From an uncultured Brevinema sp. (GTDB taxonomy: Bacteria; Spirochaetota; Brevinematia; Brevinematales; Brevinemataceae), in assembly GCA_947036575.1 (NCBI GenBank), contig CAMQSH010000002.1:1-48985 (forward strand): a stretch of DNA of 48,985 nucleotides. Reading direction: 5' to 3'. The notes beneath the pieces are model-generated. The model saw nothing but the letters and a program-made list of their open reading frames with translations. It was not told the DNA's origin and searched no databases. Numbering within the stretch: position 1 is the stretch's first letter; every line of letters begins with the position of its first letter. Below are positions 39,080 through 47,141 of this stretch, piece by piece. Made by a program: the position numbers and the translations under genes.

Positions 39080-39946
39080 TTATTCTGCTAGATCTTTTAC
39101 AGCTTTGTAAGTTGCTGAGAAATCTTCTTTACCAAGATTCATTTTTAGAGAATGATCGTAAACTTTTTTTGTTACATTTATTCCTGATAATTTTAGTCCG
39201 TATTCTTTAGCAAGCTTTTCAACGATATAAACATCTTTGTGCATATTTTCAACAGAAAAAGCTGTTGCATAAGTATTATCAGCAATGTTTCTATATTTAC
39301 CTGAAAGATAGAAATTTTGACCACCACCATAAGAAATTGCTTTATCAAAAGTTTCTGGATCTATTCCAGCTTTTTGAGCCAATAATATCATCTCATTTAC
39401 ACCATTTTGAATTTGAGAAACAAGATTGTTATGACAAGCTTTCATAACAAGACCTGCTCCATTAGTACCTAAATGAATAACATTGTTACCCATGCAAAGA
39501 AGAAGATCTTTGATTTTTTCAAAAGCTTCTTTATCTCCACCAGCATAGATACCTAAAGTCCCTTCAATGGCAGCAGCTTTGGATTTAACAAGAGGACAAT
39601 CTAAGAATACTGCTCCAGTACTAGCTATTTCTTTAGAAACTTCTACAGAAACAGAAGGATCGATAGTACTCATATCTATCCAAACTTTTCCTTTAGTAAA
39701 GGATGATTTGATCTCTTTACAAAGTTCTTGGACATGCTCACTTTTAGGAATAATAGAAAAAATTACATCAGATTTTTCTACCACTTCCGTTGCTGATTTT
39801 GCTACACTAGCGCCTTCTTTTTTTAATACGTCCATTTGTAGAGCATTACGATCAAATACTAAAATAGTATCATTTTGTCTTTTTTTAAGTAAATTTTTAG
39901 ACATGGGCTCACCCATGATTCCTAATCCTATAAATCCAATAGTCAT
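39080..39946 (-). CDS. Beta-hydroxyacid dehydrogenase, probable sulfolactaldehyde reductase
   Basis: This 288-residue NAD(P)H enzyme belongs to the 3-hydroxyisobutyrate dehydrogenase family. The Rossmann start is GFIGLGIMGEPMSKNLL (4-20). The substrate-binding signature is near DCPLVKSKAAAIEGTLGIYAGG (116-137) and the catalytic Lys169 is in GLVMKACHNN. E. coli YihU, the known sulfolactaldehyde reductase, is of this family. The reaction would reduce 3-sulfolactaldehyde to 2,3-dihydroxypropane-1-sulfonate and reoxidise NADH, as needed in fermentation. YihU has an Arg-Thr-Ser just after its DVPV motif where this protein has Val-Lys-Ser, so a Lys may take over sulfonate binding. A strong GGAGG precedes the ATG. 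Confidence 0.8.
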   Translation of the reverse strand: MTIGFIGLGIMGEPMSKNLLKKRQNDTILVFDRNALQMDVLKKEGASVAKSATEVVEKSDVIFSIIPKSEHVQELCKEIKSSFTKGKVWIDMSTIDPSVSVEVSKEIASTGAVFLDCPLVKSKAAAIEGTLGIYAGGDKEAFEKIKDLLLCMGNNVIHLGTNGAGLVMKACHNNLVSQIQNGVNEMILLAQKAGIDPETFDKAISYGGGQNFYLSGKYRNIADNTYATAFSVENMHKDVYIVEKLAKEYGLKLSGINVTKKVYDHSLKMNLGKEDFSATYKAVKDLAE

Positions 39947-39965
39947 ATTTTCCTCCTACAGAACA

Positions 39966-40691
39966 TTAAATTAATTGATTCACAATTGTCATAATACCAC
40001 CCATGAGTAGTATTATATTTAAAATATAATCGAATACACGTTTTGATATTTTAGATGCCAATACATTACCATACCATACAGCTATAATTAAAAAAGGAAG
40101 ATTCCATAATATCAATGTATTGACTTCTGATGTAAATTGATTGGTCATTAAACTCTGAGTAATTGTTATACTATTTAGTACTAACCATAGCACAGAAAGA
40201 CTAGCTCTAAACTTATTTTTATCTGTTAGAACCATGCTAGCATAAATAACAATTAATGGTCCTCCAGAAACAAAAGCTCCTTGTAATATGCCTCCAATAA
40301 AAACTAAGATAAGTAAAACAATATTAGGAATTGTATTAAACTGAATCCCTTTTAAGCGAGCAAGTCCCATAAAACTTGCAAATAACATTACCACTCCTAA
40401 AGTAATTAACAATATACCTTGTGGAAGGTAAGTATAGAGATAAAATCCTAAGGGTAGTCCAATTCCTGAAAGAATCAAAATAATTTTTAAGATATCCCAA
40501 CGGATATATTTCCTTACGCATACTACTATAAATAAAGGTTGTAATGTACCCATGATAAGGAGTAGAGGCTTTGCAGCTTCTATACCAATTACAGGGATCA
40601 AAAAAGGCATTGCTAAAATCGTACATCCAAATCCTGTTAAAGCACTTAAAAAATGTGTTGCAAATACAACTGTAATAATTAAACCCAGCAT
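39966..40691 (-). CDS. TauE/SafE-family membrane exporter, probable sulfonate exporter
   Basis: This 241-residue protein has about 8 helices in the two-fold repeat of the TauE/SafE (DUF81) family. The first repeat has FLSALTGFGCTILAMPFLIP (about 14-33) and the second has GGILQGAFVSGGPLIVIYAS (about 126-145). Members export sulfite, sulfoacetate or other C2-C3 sulfonates. Here the likely cargo is dihydroxypropanesulfonate, the end product of the pathway. I place the start at the ATG at 40691, 2 nt after the dctM stop, because GGTAGGT lies just before it. An ATG at 40727, inside dctM, has no ribosome site. Confidence 0.8.
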   Translation of the reverse strand: MLGLIITVVFATHFLSALTGFGCTILAMPFLIPVIGIEAAKPLLLIMGTLQPLFIVVCVRKYIRWDILKIILILSGIGLPLGFYLYTYLPQGILLITLGVVMLFASFMGLARLKGIQFNTIPNIVLLILVFIGGILQGAFVSGGPLIVIYASMVLTDKNKFRASLSVLWLVLNSITITQSLMTNQFTSEVNTLILWNLPFLIIAVWYGNVLASKISKRVFDYILNIILLMGGIMTIVNQLI

Positions 40692-40693
40692 TA

Positions 40694-41977
40694 TTAAAAA
40701 CCTACCAAATGAGGAAGTAACAAGCATAAATCAGGGAAGAAGGTGATAATGAAAATTAATATTATCTCTAAAATGATAAATGGGATACACTCTTTAACAA
40801 CTTCTTGAAGGGGAACTTTGGAAATTTCTGAAGATAAAAATAACACTAAACCCATAGGAGGAGTTATCAACCCTATAGTAACATTAATACTCATTACAAT
40901 ACCAAAATGTAAAGGATCTATACCCATAGCCACTAAAGGTGGTGCTAAAATTGGAGCAAAAATCAAAATAGCAGGACCTGCATCTAAGAACATTCCTATA
41001 ATAAAAAGCATGATATTTACAAAGAAGAAAACAAGGTAAGGATTATCTCCAAAGGAAAACATTATTGAATTAACAACTTGTGAAATAGGAGATAAGGATA
41101 CCACAATAGCAAAACCAGCAGCAACAGCAACCATCAATAAGATAGCAGATGATCCAACAGCTACATCTCTAAAGAGTGGATAGATTTTTGTAATAGAAAT
41201 TGATTTGTAGATAAAGATAGAAACAATCAAAGCATACGCTACAGCTATTGCGGCAGCTTCAGTTGGGGTAAAAATACCACCATAGATACCACCTAAAATG
41301 ATAACAGGAGTGAGTAATGCTAAAAAGGAATGCTTTGCTTGGGCAATACGTTCTTTTACTGTAGCTTTTGGTTGTTGAAAATTAAAGCCTTTTTTAATAC
41401 ATAAAAAATAGTTAAGAACCATTAAACAAACAGAGAATAAAAGTCCTGGAATAATAGCACCTATAAACATAGCTCCTACAGATACGTTCATTGTGAAAGC
41501 GTAAATCAACATAATTCCACTAGGTGGGATAATTGGTCCTAAAACAGTTGCAGCAGCGGTTACGGCAGCAGCATAAGGACGAGAAAAGCCTTTTCTAGCC
41601 ATTTCTGGGATGAGCATGTTACCCACCGCAGATGTTGCAGCAACAGCAGAACCTGTTAGTGCTGAAAATAATGTTGCAGATAAAATAACCACATGTCCAA
41701 GAGATCCTTTGATATGCCCAACCATTACTTGAGAAAAATTAATAATTCTTTCTGTGATTTTTCCTTTCCCCATTACAGCACCAGCTAAAATAAAGAATGG
41801 TAATGCTAATAGTGTGAAATTCTCTAAAGAATTATTCATACGGGTAAATAAGGTTGCAATCATTTGAGAATTTCCAGACATTATAACTTCGACTAACGGT
41901 GCAACGGCAAGAGCAAAAAATACAGGAAGTCCTAATAACATTAAAACTAAAAATAATACAAAAAATAAAATTGTCAT
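40694..41977 (-). CDS. TRAP transporter large permease (DctM family)
   Basis: This 427-residue inner-membrane protein has about 12 helices. DctM marks include GLPVFFALAVAP (15-26), GSAVAATSAVGNMLIPEM (about 111-128), TAAATVLGPIIPPSGIMLIYA (about 144-164) and FTPTEAAAIAVAYAL (about 228-242). It moves the ligand caught by the DctP protein into the cytoplasm using the Na+ gradient. It is the second gene of the sulfoquinovose operon, 12 bp after the DctQ gene, with AGAGGT before its ATG. Confidence 0.93.
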   Translation of the reverse strand: MTILFFVLFLVLMLLGLPVFFALAVAPLVEVIMSGNSQMIATLFTRMNNSLENFTLLALPFFILAGAVMGKGKITERIINFSQVMVGHIKGSLGHVVILSATLFSALTGSAVAATSAVGNMLIPEMARKGFSRPYAAAVTAAATVLGPIIPPSGIMLIYAFTMNVSVGAMFIGAIIPGLLFSVCLMVLNYFLCIKKGFNFQQPKATVKERIAQAKHSFLALLTPVIILGGIYGGIFTPTEAAAIAVAYALIVSIFIYKSISITKIYPLFRDVAVGSSAILLMVAVAAGFAIVVSLSPISQVVNSIMFSFGDNPYLVFFFVNIMLFIIGMFLDAGPAILIFAPILAPPLVAMGIDPLHFGIVMSINVTIGLITPPMGLVLFLSSEISKVPLQEVVKECIPFIILEIILIFIITFFPDLCLLLPHLVGF

Positions 41978-41989
41978 ATAATATACCTC

Positions 41990-42547
41990 TTATAATTCTT
42001 CAGAAGAATCTTGAAGAAAACTTTGGAAAATAGATATATCGTGAAAATCTACTCCCAATAACAAACACACTGATAAAAACAGCTTCTGAGCAGCAATAGT
42101 AATCATAAAAAATAATGATATTGGTACTATTGTTAAAACAACTCCCATACTAATAGGAATCTGACTAAGTGTGATAAGAAAGCCATTTTGCATTCCTTGT
42201 ACGGCAAAAGGATACCAAATTATCCCCGTAAAAAGAATAAACATCACATAGATAATTTCTAAGACATACTGAATTTTAGTGCCCTTAAAATAATCTGGTA
42301 AGAAAGTCATAGATATATTCTGATTGGAATAAATAAGATAAGGTAAGCAAAGATAAGACATCCATAACATCAAATATACAGCAACTTCTTCAGGCCATGC
42401 TAAAGGTGAATTGAAAAAATATCTCAACAACACTTGAACAACAATAATCAATGTCATTATAATTAAACATACCGTGGCAATATTCACAAATATTTTGCAA
42501 ATAACTTTGTGAACTCCATCTATCCCCATTAGGATTTTATATAACAT
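41990..42547 (-). CDS. TRAP transporter small permease (DctQ family)
   Basis: This 185-residue protein has four helices. The conserved DctQ segment is VVQVLLRYFFNSPLAWPEEVAVYLMLW (about 36-62, with R-F---PL-W-EE). It is the scaffold partner of DctM. The start is the ATG at 42547, which has GGAGGG 5 nt upstream. The frame is open to 42625, but those residues lack a ribosome site and would add a non-homologous tail. It is the first gene of the nine-gene operon. Confidence 0.9.
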   Translation of the reverse strand: MLYKILMGIDGVHKVICKIFVNIATVCLIIMTLIIVVQVLLRYFFNSPLAWPEEVAVYLMLWMSYLCLPYLIYSNQNISMTFLPDYFKGTKIQYVLEIIYVMFILFTGIIWYPFAVQGMQNGFLITLSQIPISMGVVLTIVPISLFFMITIAAQKLFLSVCLLLGVDFHDISIFQSFLQDSSEEL

Positions 42548-42630
42548 ACTACCCTCCATAAAGTTTAATGTAAAACGATTTTCATACATGTAATCATAGT
42601 ATAAAACAATAAAATATTTTTGCAATCATT

Positions 42631-42677
42631 ATTAATATATATAATAAAATCAATATAATTTTATTATATATATTAAT
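42631..42677. promoter_or_regulatory. 20-bp inverted repeat in the divergent sulfoquinovose control region
   Basis: Perfect 20-nt arms (42631-42650, 42658-42677), composed of AT only, with a 7-nt spacer. It starts 84 bp upstream of the DctQ start and lies between the operon and its LacI-type regulator, so it is a candidate operator or part of the operon promoter. LacI-family sites usually have a central CG, which this one lacks. Confidence 0.45.
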
Positions 42678-42735
42678 TTAAAAATAACAATGCCTCTTAT
42701 ATGAAAAAATATTGTAATAAATTTATTATATAGTC

Positions 42736-42763
42736 TTGTAATTTTTGAAAATTGTTTTATAAT
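42736..42763 (+). promoter_or_regulatory. Promoter of the LacI-type regulator
   Basis: TTGTAA (42736-42741), 16 bp, TATAAT (42758-42763), ending 17 bp before the ATG, with AGAGGG as ribosome site between. The short leader is consistent with autoregulation. Confidence 0.5.
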
Positions 42764-42780
42764 AATAAATAGAGGGATTT

Positions 42781-43800
42781 ATGAAAAAAATTACGATTAA
42801 AGATGTTGCTCAATTAGCCAATGTTTCTACAACAACAGTATCTTTTGTTTTTAACAATCCAAAGAGAGTTAATAATGAAACAAGACAAAAAGTATTGGAA
42901 GCTGCTGGAAAATTGGGATATGCTCCTGATTTTAATGCTGTAGCATTACGAGGGAAATCAACAGCCATAGCTGTAATAATTAATTTTCATTATGACCAAA
43001 CTTTCCATAATCCAACAATTATAGAAGGGATACCTTTTATCGCTCAAAAATTAACACAGAAGGGATTCCATTTTATGCCTTTTTTTATGAAACCTGAAGA
43101 TCAAGAAAATCAACAACTTTTATCACTAATTGATAACAATAGGATTGCTGGAGTTTTGTTTTTAGCATCAAGAAATGACCTACATATTCTTAATGCTACT
43201 CTACAAAGAAAAATACCTCTTGTTGTTGTTGGTACTTTAGATCATTATGATAATCAAATATATAGTGTTGATAATAATAATGTTGAGGACACTTATAAAG
43301 CAACAATGCTAGCTTACGATAGAGGTTATAAATCTATAGCTTACCTTAGTGGAGACTTGGATTATATTGTCTGCCAACAGCGTCTAAATGGGTACAACAA
43401 AGCAGTTGCCGAAAAAAACATTCATACATCTATGGTCTATGGATTTTATGAAGATAGACAATCTATAGAGCAAACTATACAAAATATGATGATAAATTCT
43501 AATCCAGATGCGATTATTGTTAAAGATGATATTAAAGGAATTTATACTATTACTATGTTACAAAAATTAGGGTATATTGTAGGGAAAGATGTTGGGGTAA
43601 TAGGTATTGGAGGAATTACAGCAGGCACGTTTTGCAATCCTCAACTTAGTACCATGAAGATTTCCATGCAAGATATTTTTGAAAATGCTATTGATGTACT
43701 AATAGATCAGATCAGCACAAAATCTACTAAAGTAGGAAGAACTTTTATTACAACAGAATTTATAGATAGAGAAAGTTTACCTACTAAAATAATAGTATAA
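42781..43800 (+). CDS. LacI-family transcriptional regulator
   Basis: This 339-residue protein has the standard length. The helix-turn-helix (1-50) is IKDVAQLANVSTTTVSFVFNN followed by the hinge region VLEAAGKLGYAPDFNAVALRG. The periplasmic-binding-like effector domain follows (about 60-335), with RIAGVLFLA and a C-terminal VGVIGIGG strand. It diverges from the sulfoquinovose operon and is its probable repressor, with sulfoquinovose or a pathway intermediate as inducer. E. coli controls its SQ operon with the DeoR-type CsqR, so a LacI-type controller is a different solution. The hinge AVALRG differs from the usual ArsLr-AL. Confidence 0.9.
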   Translation: MKKITIKDVAQLANVSTTTVSFVFNNPKRVNNETRQKVLEAAGKLGYAPDFNAVALRGKSTAIAVIINFHYDQTFHNPTIIEGIPFIAQKLTQKGFHFMPFFMKPEDQENQQLLSLIDNNRIAGVLFLASRNDLHILNATLQRKIPLVVVGTLDHYDNQIYSVDNNNVEDTYKATMLAYDRGYKSIAYLSGDLDYIVCQQRLNGYNKAVAEKNIHTSMVYGFYEDRQSIEQTIQNMMINSNPDAIIVKDDIKGIYTITMLQKLGYIVGKDVGVIGIGGITAGTFCNPQLSTMKISMQDIFENAIDVLIDQISTKSTKVGRTFITTEFIDRESLPTKIIV

Positions 43801-44172
43801 AATAAACTTTCTTTTATAATTTTTTCAAAAGCACTCTAGTTTTACGTTTTAATAACAATCGTGAATAGAACTACTCATAAAAAGTTATCTGAATATATGG
43901 ATTTTGTAGGGTTAGAATCGTTATATATTTGATTTTAAAATAGTCTTTATTAATTGCAAAAATCAATTTATCTAGAACAGAAACTTTATAAACTTCTTTT
44001 ACCAGATTAATTGTTCAGTACTTGTCAAAAGGTAATAAAAAAGTCAGAATACTAGAGTTAGTAGCAGTAAGCACACATATTTATTGTCCCAAAGTTTATA
44101 ATAACAATGGGTATAGCATTCTGACTTTTTAGAATCATATATTATATATATGACAGTTCATAATTATTACTT
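43801..44172. other. Intergenic region with structured repeat copy 1
   Basis: The first 230 bp show no gene or terminator with a clear stem. The rest is the structured repeat described separately, which is also placed to terminate the symporter gene on the minus strand. Confidence 0.55.
44038..44130 (-). repeat. Structured intergenic repeat, copy 1
   Basis: The core (about 44051-44118) shares with 48503-48568 the blocks TAGTAGC-GTAAGC, CCAAAG and ACAATGGGTA at equal spacing. Outer arms AAAAAGTCAGAAT / ATTCTGACTTTTT (about 44039-44051, 44118-44130) close it into a branched hairpin. On the minus strand the stem ends in a T-run, so it can stop the symporter transcript. Confidence 0.55.
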
Positions 44173-45657
44173 TTAAAAAAAATTAGGAAGTATATAACAA
44201 AAAATTGAAAACAAAGTAATTATAATAGGTACCCATAAAGCATTATATTGAAATTCCATCTTGGTATCATTTAGAGATGTGTTTTCTTTTCCTTTCATTA
44301 GGAAAAAGAAAATATGAGAAATAACTACACTCACTAATGAACCTACTAATACATTTAACATCCATGACATAGGAGTAAATTTAGCTAAGAGAGCTAATAT
44401 AATAATAGTAACAAAAAAAGAAATAACGGCTTCTCGTTCTTGAATTTTTTTGAAAAATATACCTAATATAAATATACCAAAAATAGATCCTAATAAATAA
44501 GAACCATATTTAGAAATAGCTTCTAGTAATGGGATTTTAATTTCTCCAAATAGAATAGAAGCAATAGCAATAACTATCCCCCATATAACAATCCATTTTT
44601 TGATAGTTTTGTCTTCATTATTACATACTATATTAACAGCAGTAACTGTTGCCATAGAATTTATAAGCGAGTCTAAGCTTGACATAACAGCAGCAAGAAT
44701 AGCGGCTATAACTAATCCAAAGAGCCCTGATGGTATTGATTCTTGAATAAATTTAATAATAATTTGGTTTGGATTAGAGAAATTTGTGCCCTGATATACT
44801 TTAAATAAATAAAATCCTATTAAAATAAAAGCACACATTTGAATAATACTCCAAATGCTACTAAACCATAAAGAACATTGTAGATTTTTAGAGTCTTTTG
44901 CTGTTAACATTCTTTGAACTTGTACTTGATCTGTACCAAAATAAGCAGTGTGAAAAATAGTGCCCCCAACAATACCTGTAAAAAATGTGTTAGATATGTA
45001 CCATTGTTCTGGAATTCGGAATGCATTTAATTTTCCATGATCATTTGAATATGTTAATATCTCAATAATATTTCCATGTTTTTGCATCAATAAAACCAAG
45101 ATACCAATAATAGCACCCCAAAGTACGACCATCTGAAACACATCTGTCCAAATCACAGCTTTAATTCCACCATAATAAGTGTATAAAATTGCAATAGTAG
45201 AAAGTATTAAAATACTAATATATTGTGAAATTCCTGTCAGTTCTTTAATGATTAGAGCAGGTGCATAAATAACAACGCCAGCAACAACAATAGATTTAAA
45301 AATAAATGCTACTGAGATAAGTTTTGTTATATTTTGACCAAATCGTTCTGTTAAGAATTCATATACTGACACATAATTTTTCTTATAAAAATAGGGCAAT
45401 AAAAAATTTCCTGAACACCATAGCCCCAAAGGTATAGTTAAATTAAATACTAGCATTGATAAACCATCAACATAAGCCCAACCTGGAGCTCCTATAAAAG
45501 TAACTGCACTAATTTGAGAGGCAATAATAGACAAAGCTATAGGTAACCAAGAAAGAGAGCGAGTCTGAAATTTTTGCTGTGACTTTTCTAAAACATATCC
45601 TATTAATATTGAAACAATAAAATATACTATAATAATACTATAATCTAAAATACTCAT
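44173..45657 (-). CDS. Sodium:solute symporter (SSS family)
   Basis: This 494-residue membrane protein has about 13 helices. The N-terminal block SWLPIALSIIASQISAVTFIG (about 36-56) and GGIKAVIWTDVFQMVVLW (about 162-179) are strongly typical of the Na+/glucose-sialate branch of the SSS family. It couples entry of an organic solute to Na+. The substrate is not readable. Its ribosome site is weak (GAGTAA), and the 100-bp gap to the MFS gene upstream contains a pentanucleotide repeat tract. It is transcribed towards the LacI-type regulator. Confidence 0.88.
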   Translation of the reverse strand: MSILDYSIIIVYFIVSILIGYVLEKSQQKFQTRSLSWLPIALSIIASQISAVTFIGAPGWAYVDGLSMLVFNLTIPLGLWCSGNFLLPYFYKKNYVSVYEFLTERFGQNITKLISVAFIFKSIVVAGVVIYAPALIIKELTGISQYISILILSTIAILYTYYGGIKAVIWTDVFQMVVLWGAIIGILVLLMQKHGNIIEILTYSNDHGKLNAFRIPEQWYISNTFFTGIVGGTIFHTAYFGTDQVQVQRMLTAKDSKNLQCSLWFSSIWSIIQMCAFILIGFYLFKVYQGTNFSNPNQIIIKFIQESIPSGLFGLVIAAILAAVMSSLDSLINSMATVTAVNIVCNNEDKTIKKWIVIWGIVIAIASILFGEIKIPLLEAISKYGSYLLGSIFGIFILGIFFKKIQEREAVISFFVTIIILALLAKFTPMSWMLNVLVGSLVSVVISHIFFFLMKGKENTSLNDTKMEFQYNALWVPIIITLFSIFCYILPNFF

Positions 45658-45697
45658 ATTTTGTTACTCAAACCTTGTATTTTATTTATTAATTTAT

Positions 45698-45763
45698 TTT
45701 ACTTTACTTTACTTTACTTTACTTTACTTGTTTATTTAATTTATTTATTTATTTATTTATTAA
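45698..45763. repeat. Tandem repeats: six TTTAC units and a TTTA tract
   Basis: TTTAC is repeated exactly six times (45698-45727), about 40 bp upstream of the symporter start. TTTA-type repeats follow (45731-45763) and cover the last codons and stop of the MFS gene. Repeat-number changes in such tracts alter promoter spacing in phase-variable genes. Confidence 0.85.
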
Positions 45764-47054
45764 TTTTATTGAATGTAGGACCATCTATTGTTGGAATATA
45801 ACCTTTATATAAAATACCTTTTGTAAGAGTTTCTGGAAGAAAAAACCATACTATTGCAGCTAACATCCACACAGCAGGTGCTAATGCCATGCCTGTTACT
45901 AAATTTGTTTTTTCTGCAATTACTGCAACTATTACTGGTGCAAAAAATGATAAGATTCTTGATGCATGAAAAAGTGATGCTCCCATAGATCTAAGATGCT
46001 CTGGAAATATTTCTGTAAAATATCCACCCCAGATAGCACTAGAACCTAAAGAAAAACCATAAACAAAAGCCAAGATACCTATTAAAGTTGGATCAGATGG
46101 TACAATAAAATATAAAACTAGAATAATTCCTGCCATAACAAATCCAATAAGATTCAAAATACGACCCCAAGTGTTTCCAATAAAACTCCATACATAATTT
46201 CCAATGAGTCCACCTGTTGATTGAGCTGAAAATAAAATACCAATAATCGTTGGATCGAACATTCTTACATCTTTAAGATAAGTTGTTACAAATCCACCAA
46301 AGAACTGGTATGCTAAAACATTAAATGCAGCTAAGAATATACATAGTAATGTATATTTTGCATATCCATTAGAAAACATTTCTTTCCATGTTCCTTTTCT
46401 AACAATTCCTGTTTTTTCTTCTTCAGAAATAGCTTCAGTTTGTCCATATGGTATATATTTTCTATCATCAGGCACAACAAAAATCATTAATATTCCTGTA
46501 ATTACAGGTGGTATTCCACCAATCCACATTAATAATTCCCAATTAGAATCTTTTGCAATAAAAGCTCCTAAAATCCCCATAACAATAAGTGCTACAGAAA
46601 ATGTTGCTGAAGCAACACCAGTTGCCAAGACTCTCCATTTTTGAGTAAACATACCAGCTATTATTCCTACAGCAGCAGTAAAATAACCACCTAAAGAAAT
46701 ACCGATAATAAAACGTAGAATCATCCACATATTAAAATCAATAAAACTCATATTAGCAATTGTTGCTAAACCGTTTAATAATGTGATAAAAATCAAAACT
46801 CTTTTGCGTCCAAATTGCTCTGCAAATTGTGCTGTAAATATAGCGCCTATTAAAGCGCCTACACTTTGTGCAGAATAGAATAGAGCAGTTTGTGTTAAAG
46901 ATAAATTGTAAGAATCTCTTAAGTAAGGACGAACAAAGTCAATAATAGAAAAATTATAGCAGTAAAAAAAGTATCCTACTAAAATAACTAAATACGATAT
47001 CACACGGTGTGGTGTTGATAATGTGCTCATTGGCAGTTTTTTTATTTGATTCAT
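45753..47054 (-). CDS. MFS transporter
   Basis: This 433-residue membrane protein has 12 helices. The MFS loop 2-3 motif is AEQFGRKRVLIF (about 81-92) and a second copy is around WGRILNLIGF in the C-half. The N-half continues with RFIIGISLGGYFTAAVGI (about 113-130), the pattern of the sugar/aromatic-acid:H+ symporter branch (D-R-GR and R-GxGxGG-type). It most likely imports an organic acid. It lies between an NTF2-like gene and a symporter gene on the same strand, and a terminator-like hairpin stands between it and the former. AAAGGA precedes the ATG. Confidence 0.88.
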   Translation of the reverse strand: MNQIKKLPMSTLSTPHRVISYLVILVGYFFYCYNFSIIDFVRPYLRDSYNLSLTQTALFYSAQSVGALIGAIFTAQFAEQFGRKRVLIFITLLNGLATIANMSFIDFNMWMILRFIIGISLGGYFTAAVGIIAGMFTQKWRVLATGVASATFSVALIVMGILGAFIAKDSNWELLMWIGGIPPVITGILMIFVVPDDRKYIPYGQTEAISEEEKTGIVRKGTWKEMFSNGYAKYTLLCIFLAAFNVLAYQFFGGFVTTYLKDVRMFDPTIIGILFSAQSTGGLIGNYVWSFIGNTWGRILNLIGFVMAGIILVLYFIVPSDPTLIGILAFVYGFSLGSSAIWGGYFTEIFPEHLRSMGASLFHASRILSFFAPVIVAVIAEKTNLVTGMALAPAVWMLAAIVWFFLPETLTKGILYKGYIPTIDGPTFNKINK

Positions 47055-47095
47055 GATAAATCCTTTTTATAAATTATTTGATTGTTAGAAAATAT

Positions 47096-47132
47096 AACAA
47101 AAAAGAGTAGTTTTTTACTACTCTTTTTTGTT
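47096..47132. terminator. Hairpin between the NTF2-like gene and the MFS gene
   Basis: Perfect 16-nt arms (47096-47111, 47117-47132) with GAGTAGT/ACTACTC at the top. It begins 10 nt after the NTF2-like stop. Read-through would still reach the MFS gene, so it may lower expression of the transporters relative to the first gene. Confidence 0.7.
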
Positions 47133-47141
47133 ATTTTAGTA

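Noticed and set aside
45676-45770. The TTTAC/TTTA tracts as a CRISPR array
   Set aside because: The units are 4-5 bp without spacers, so this is a simple sequence repeat.
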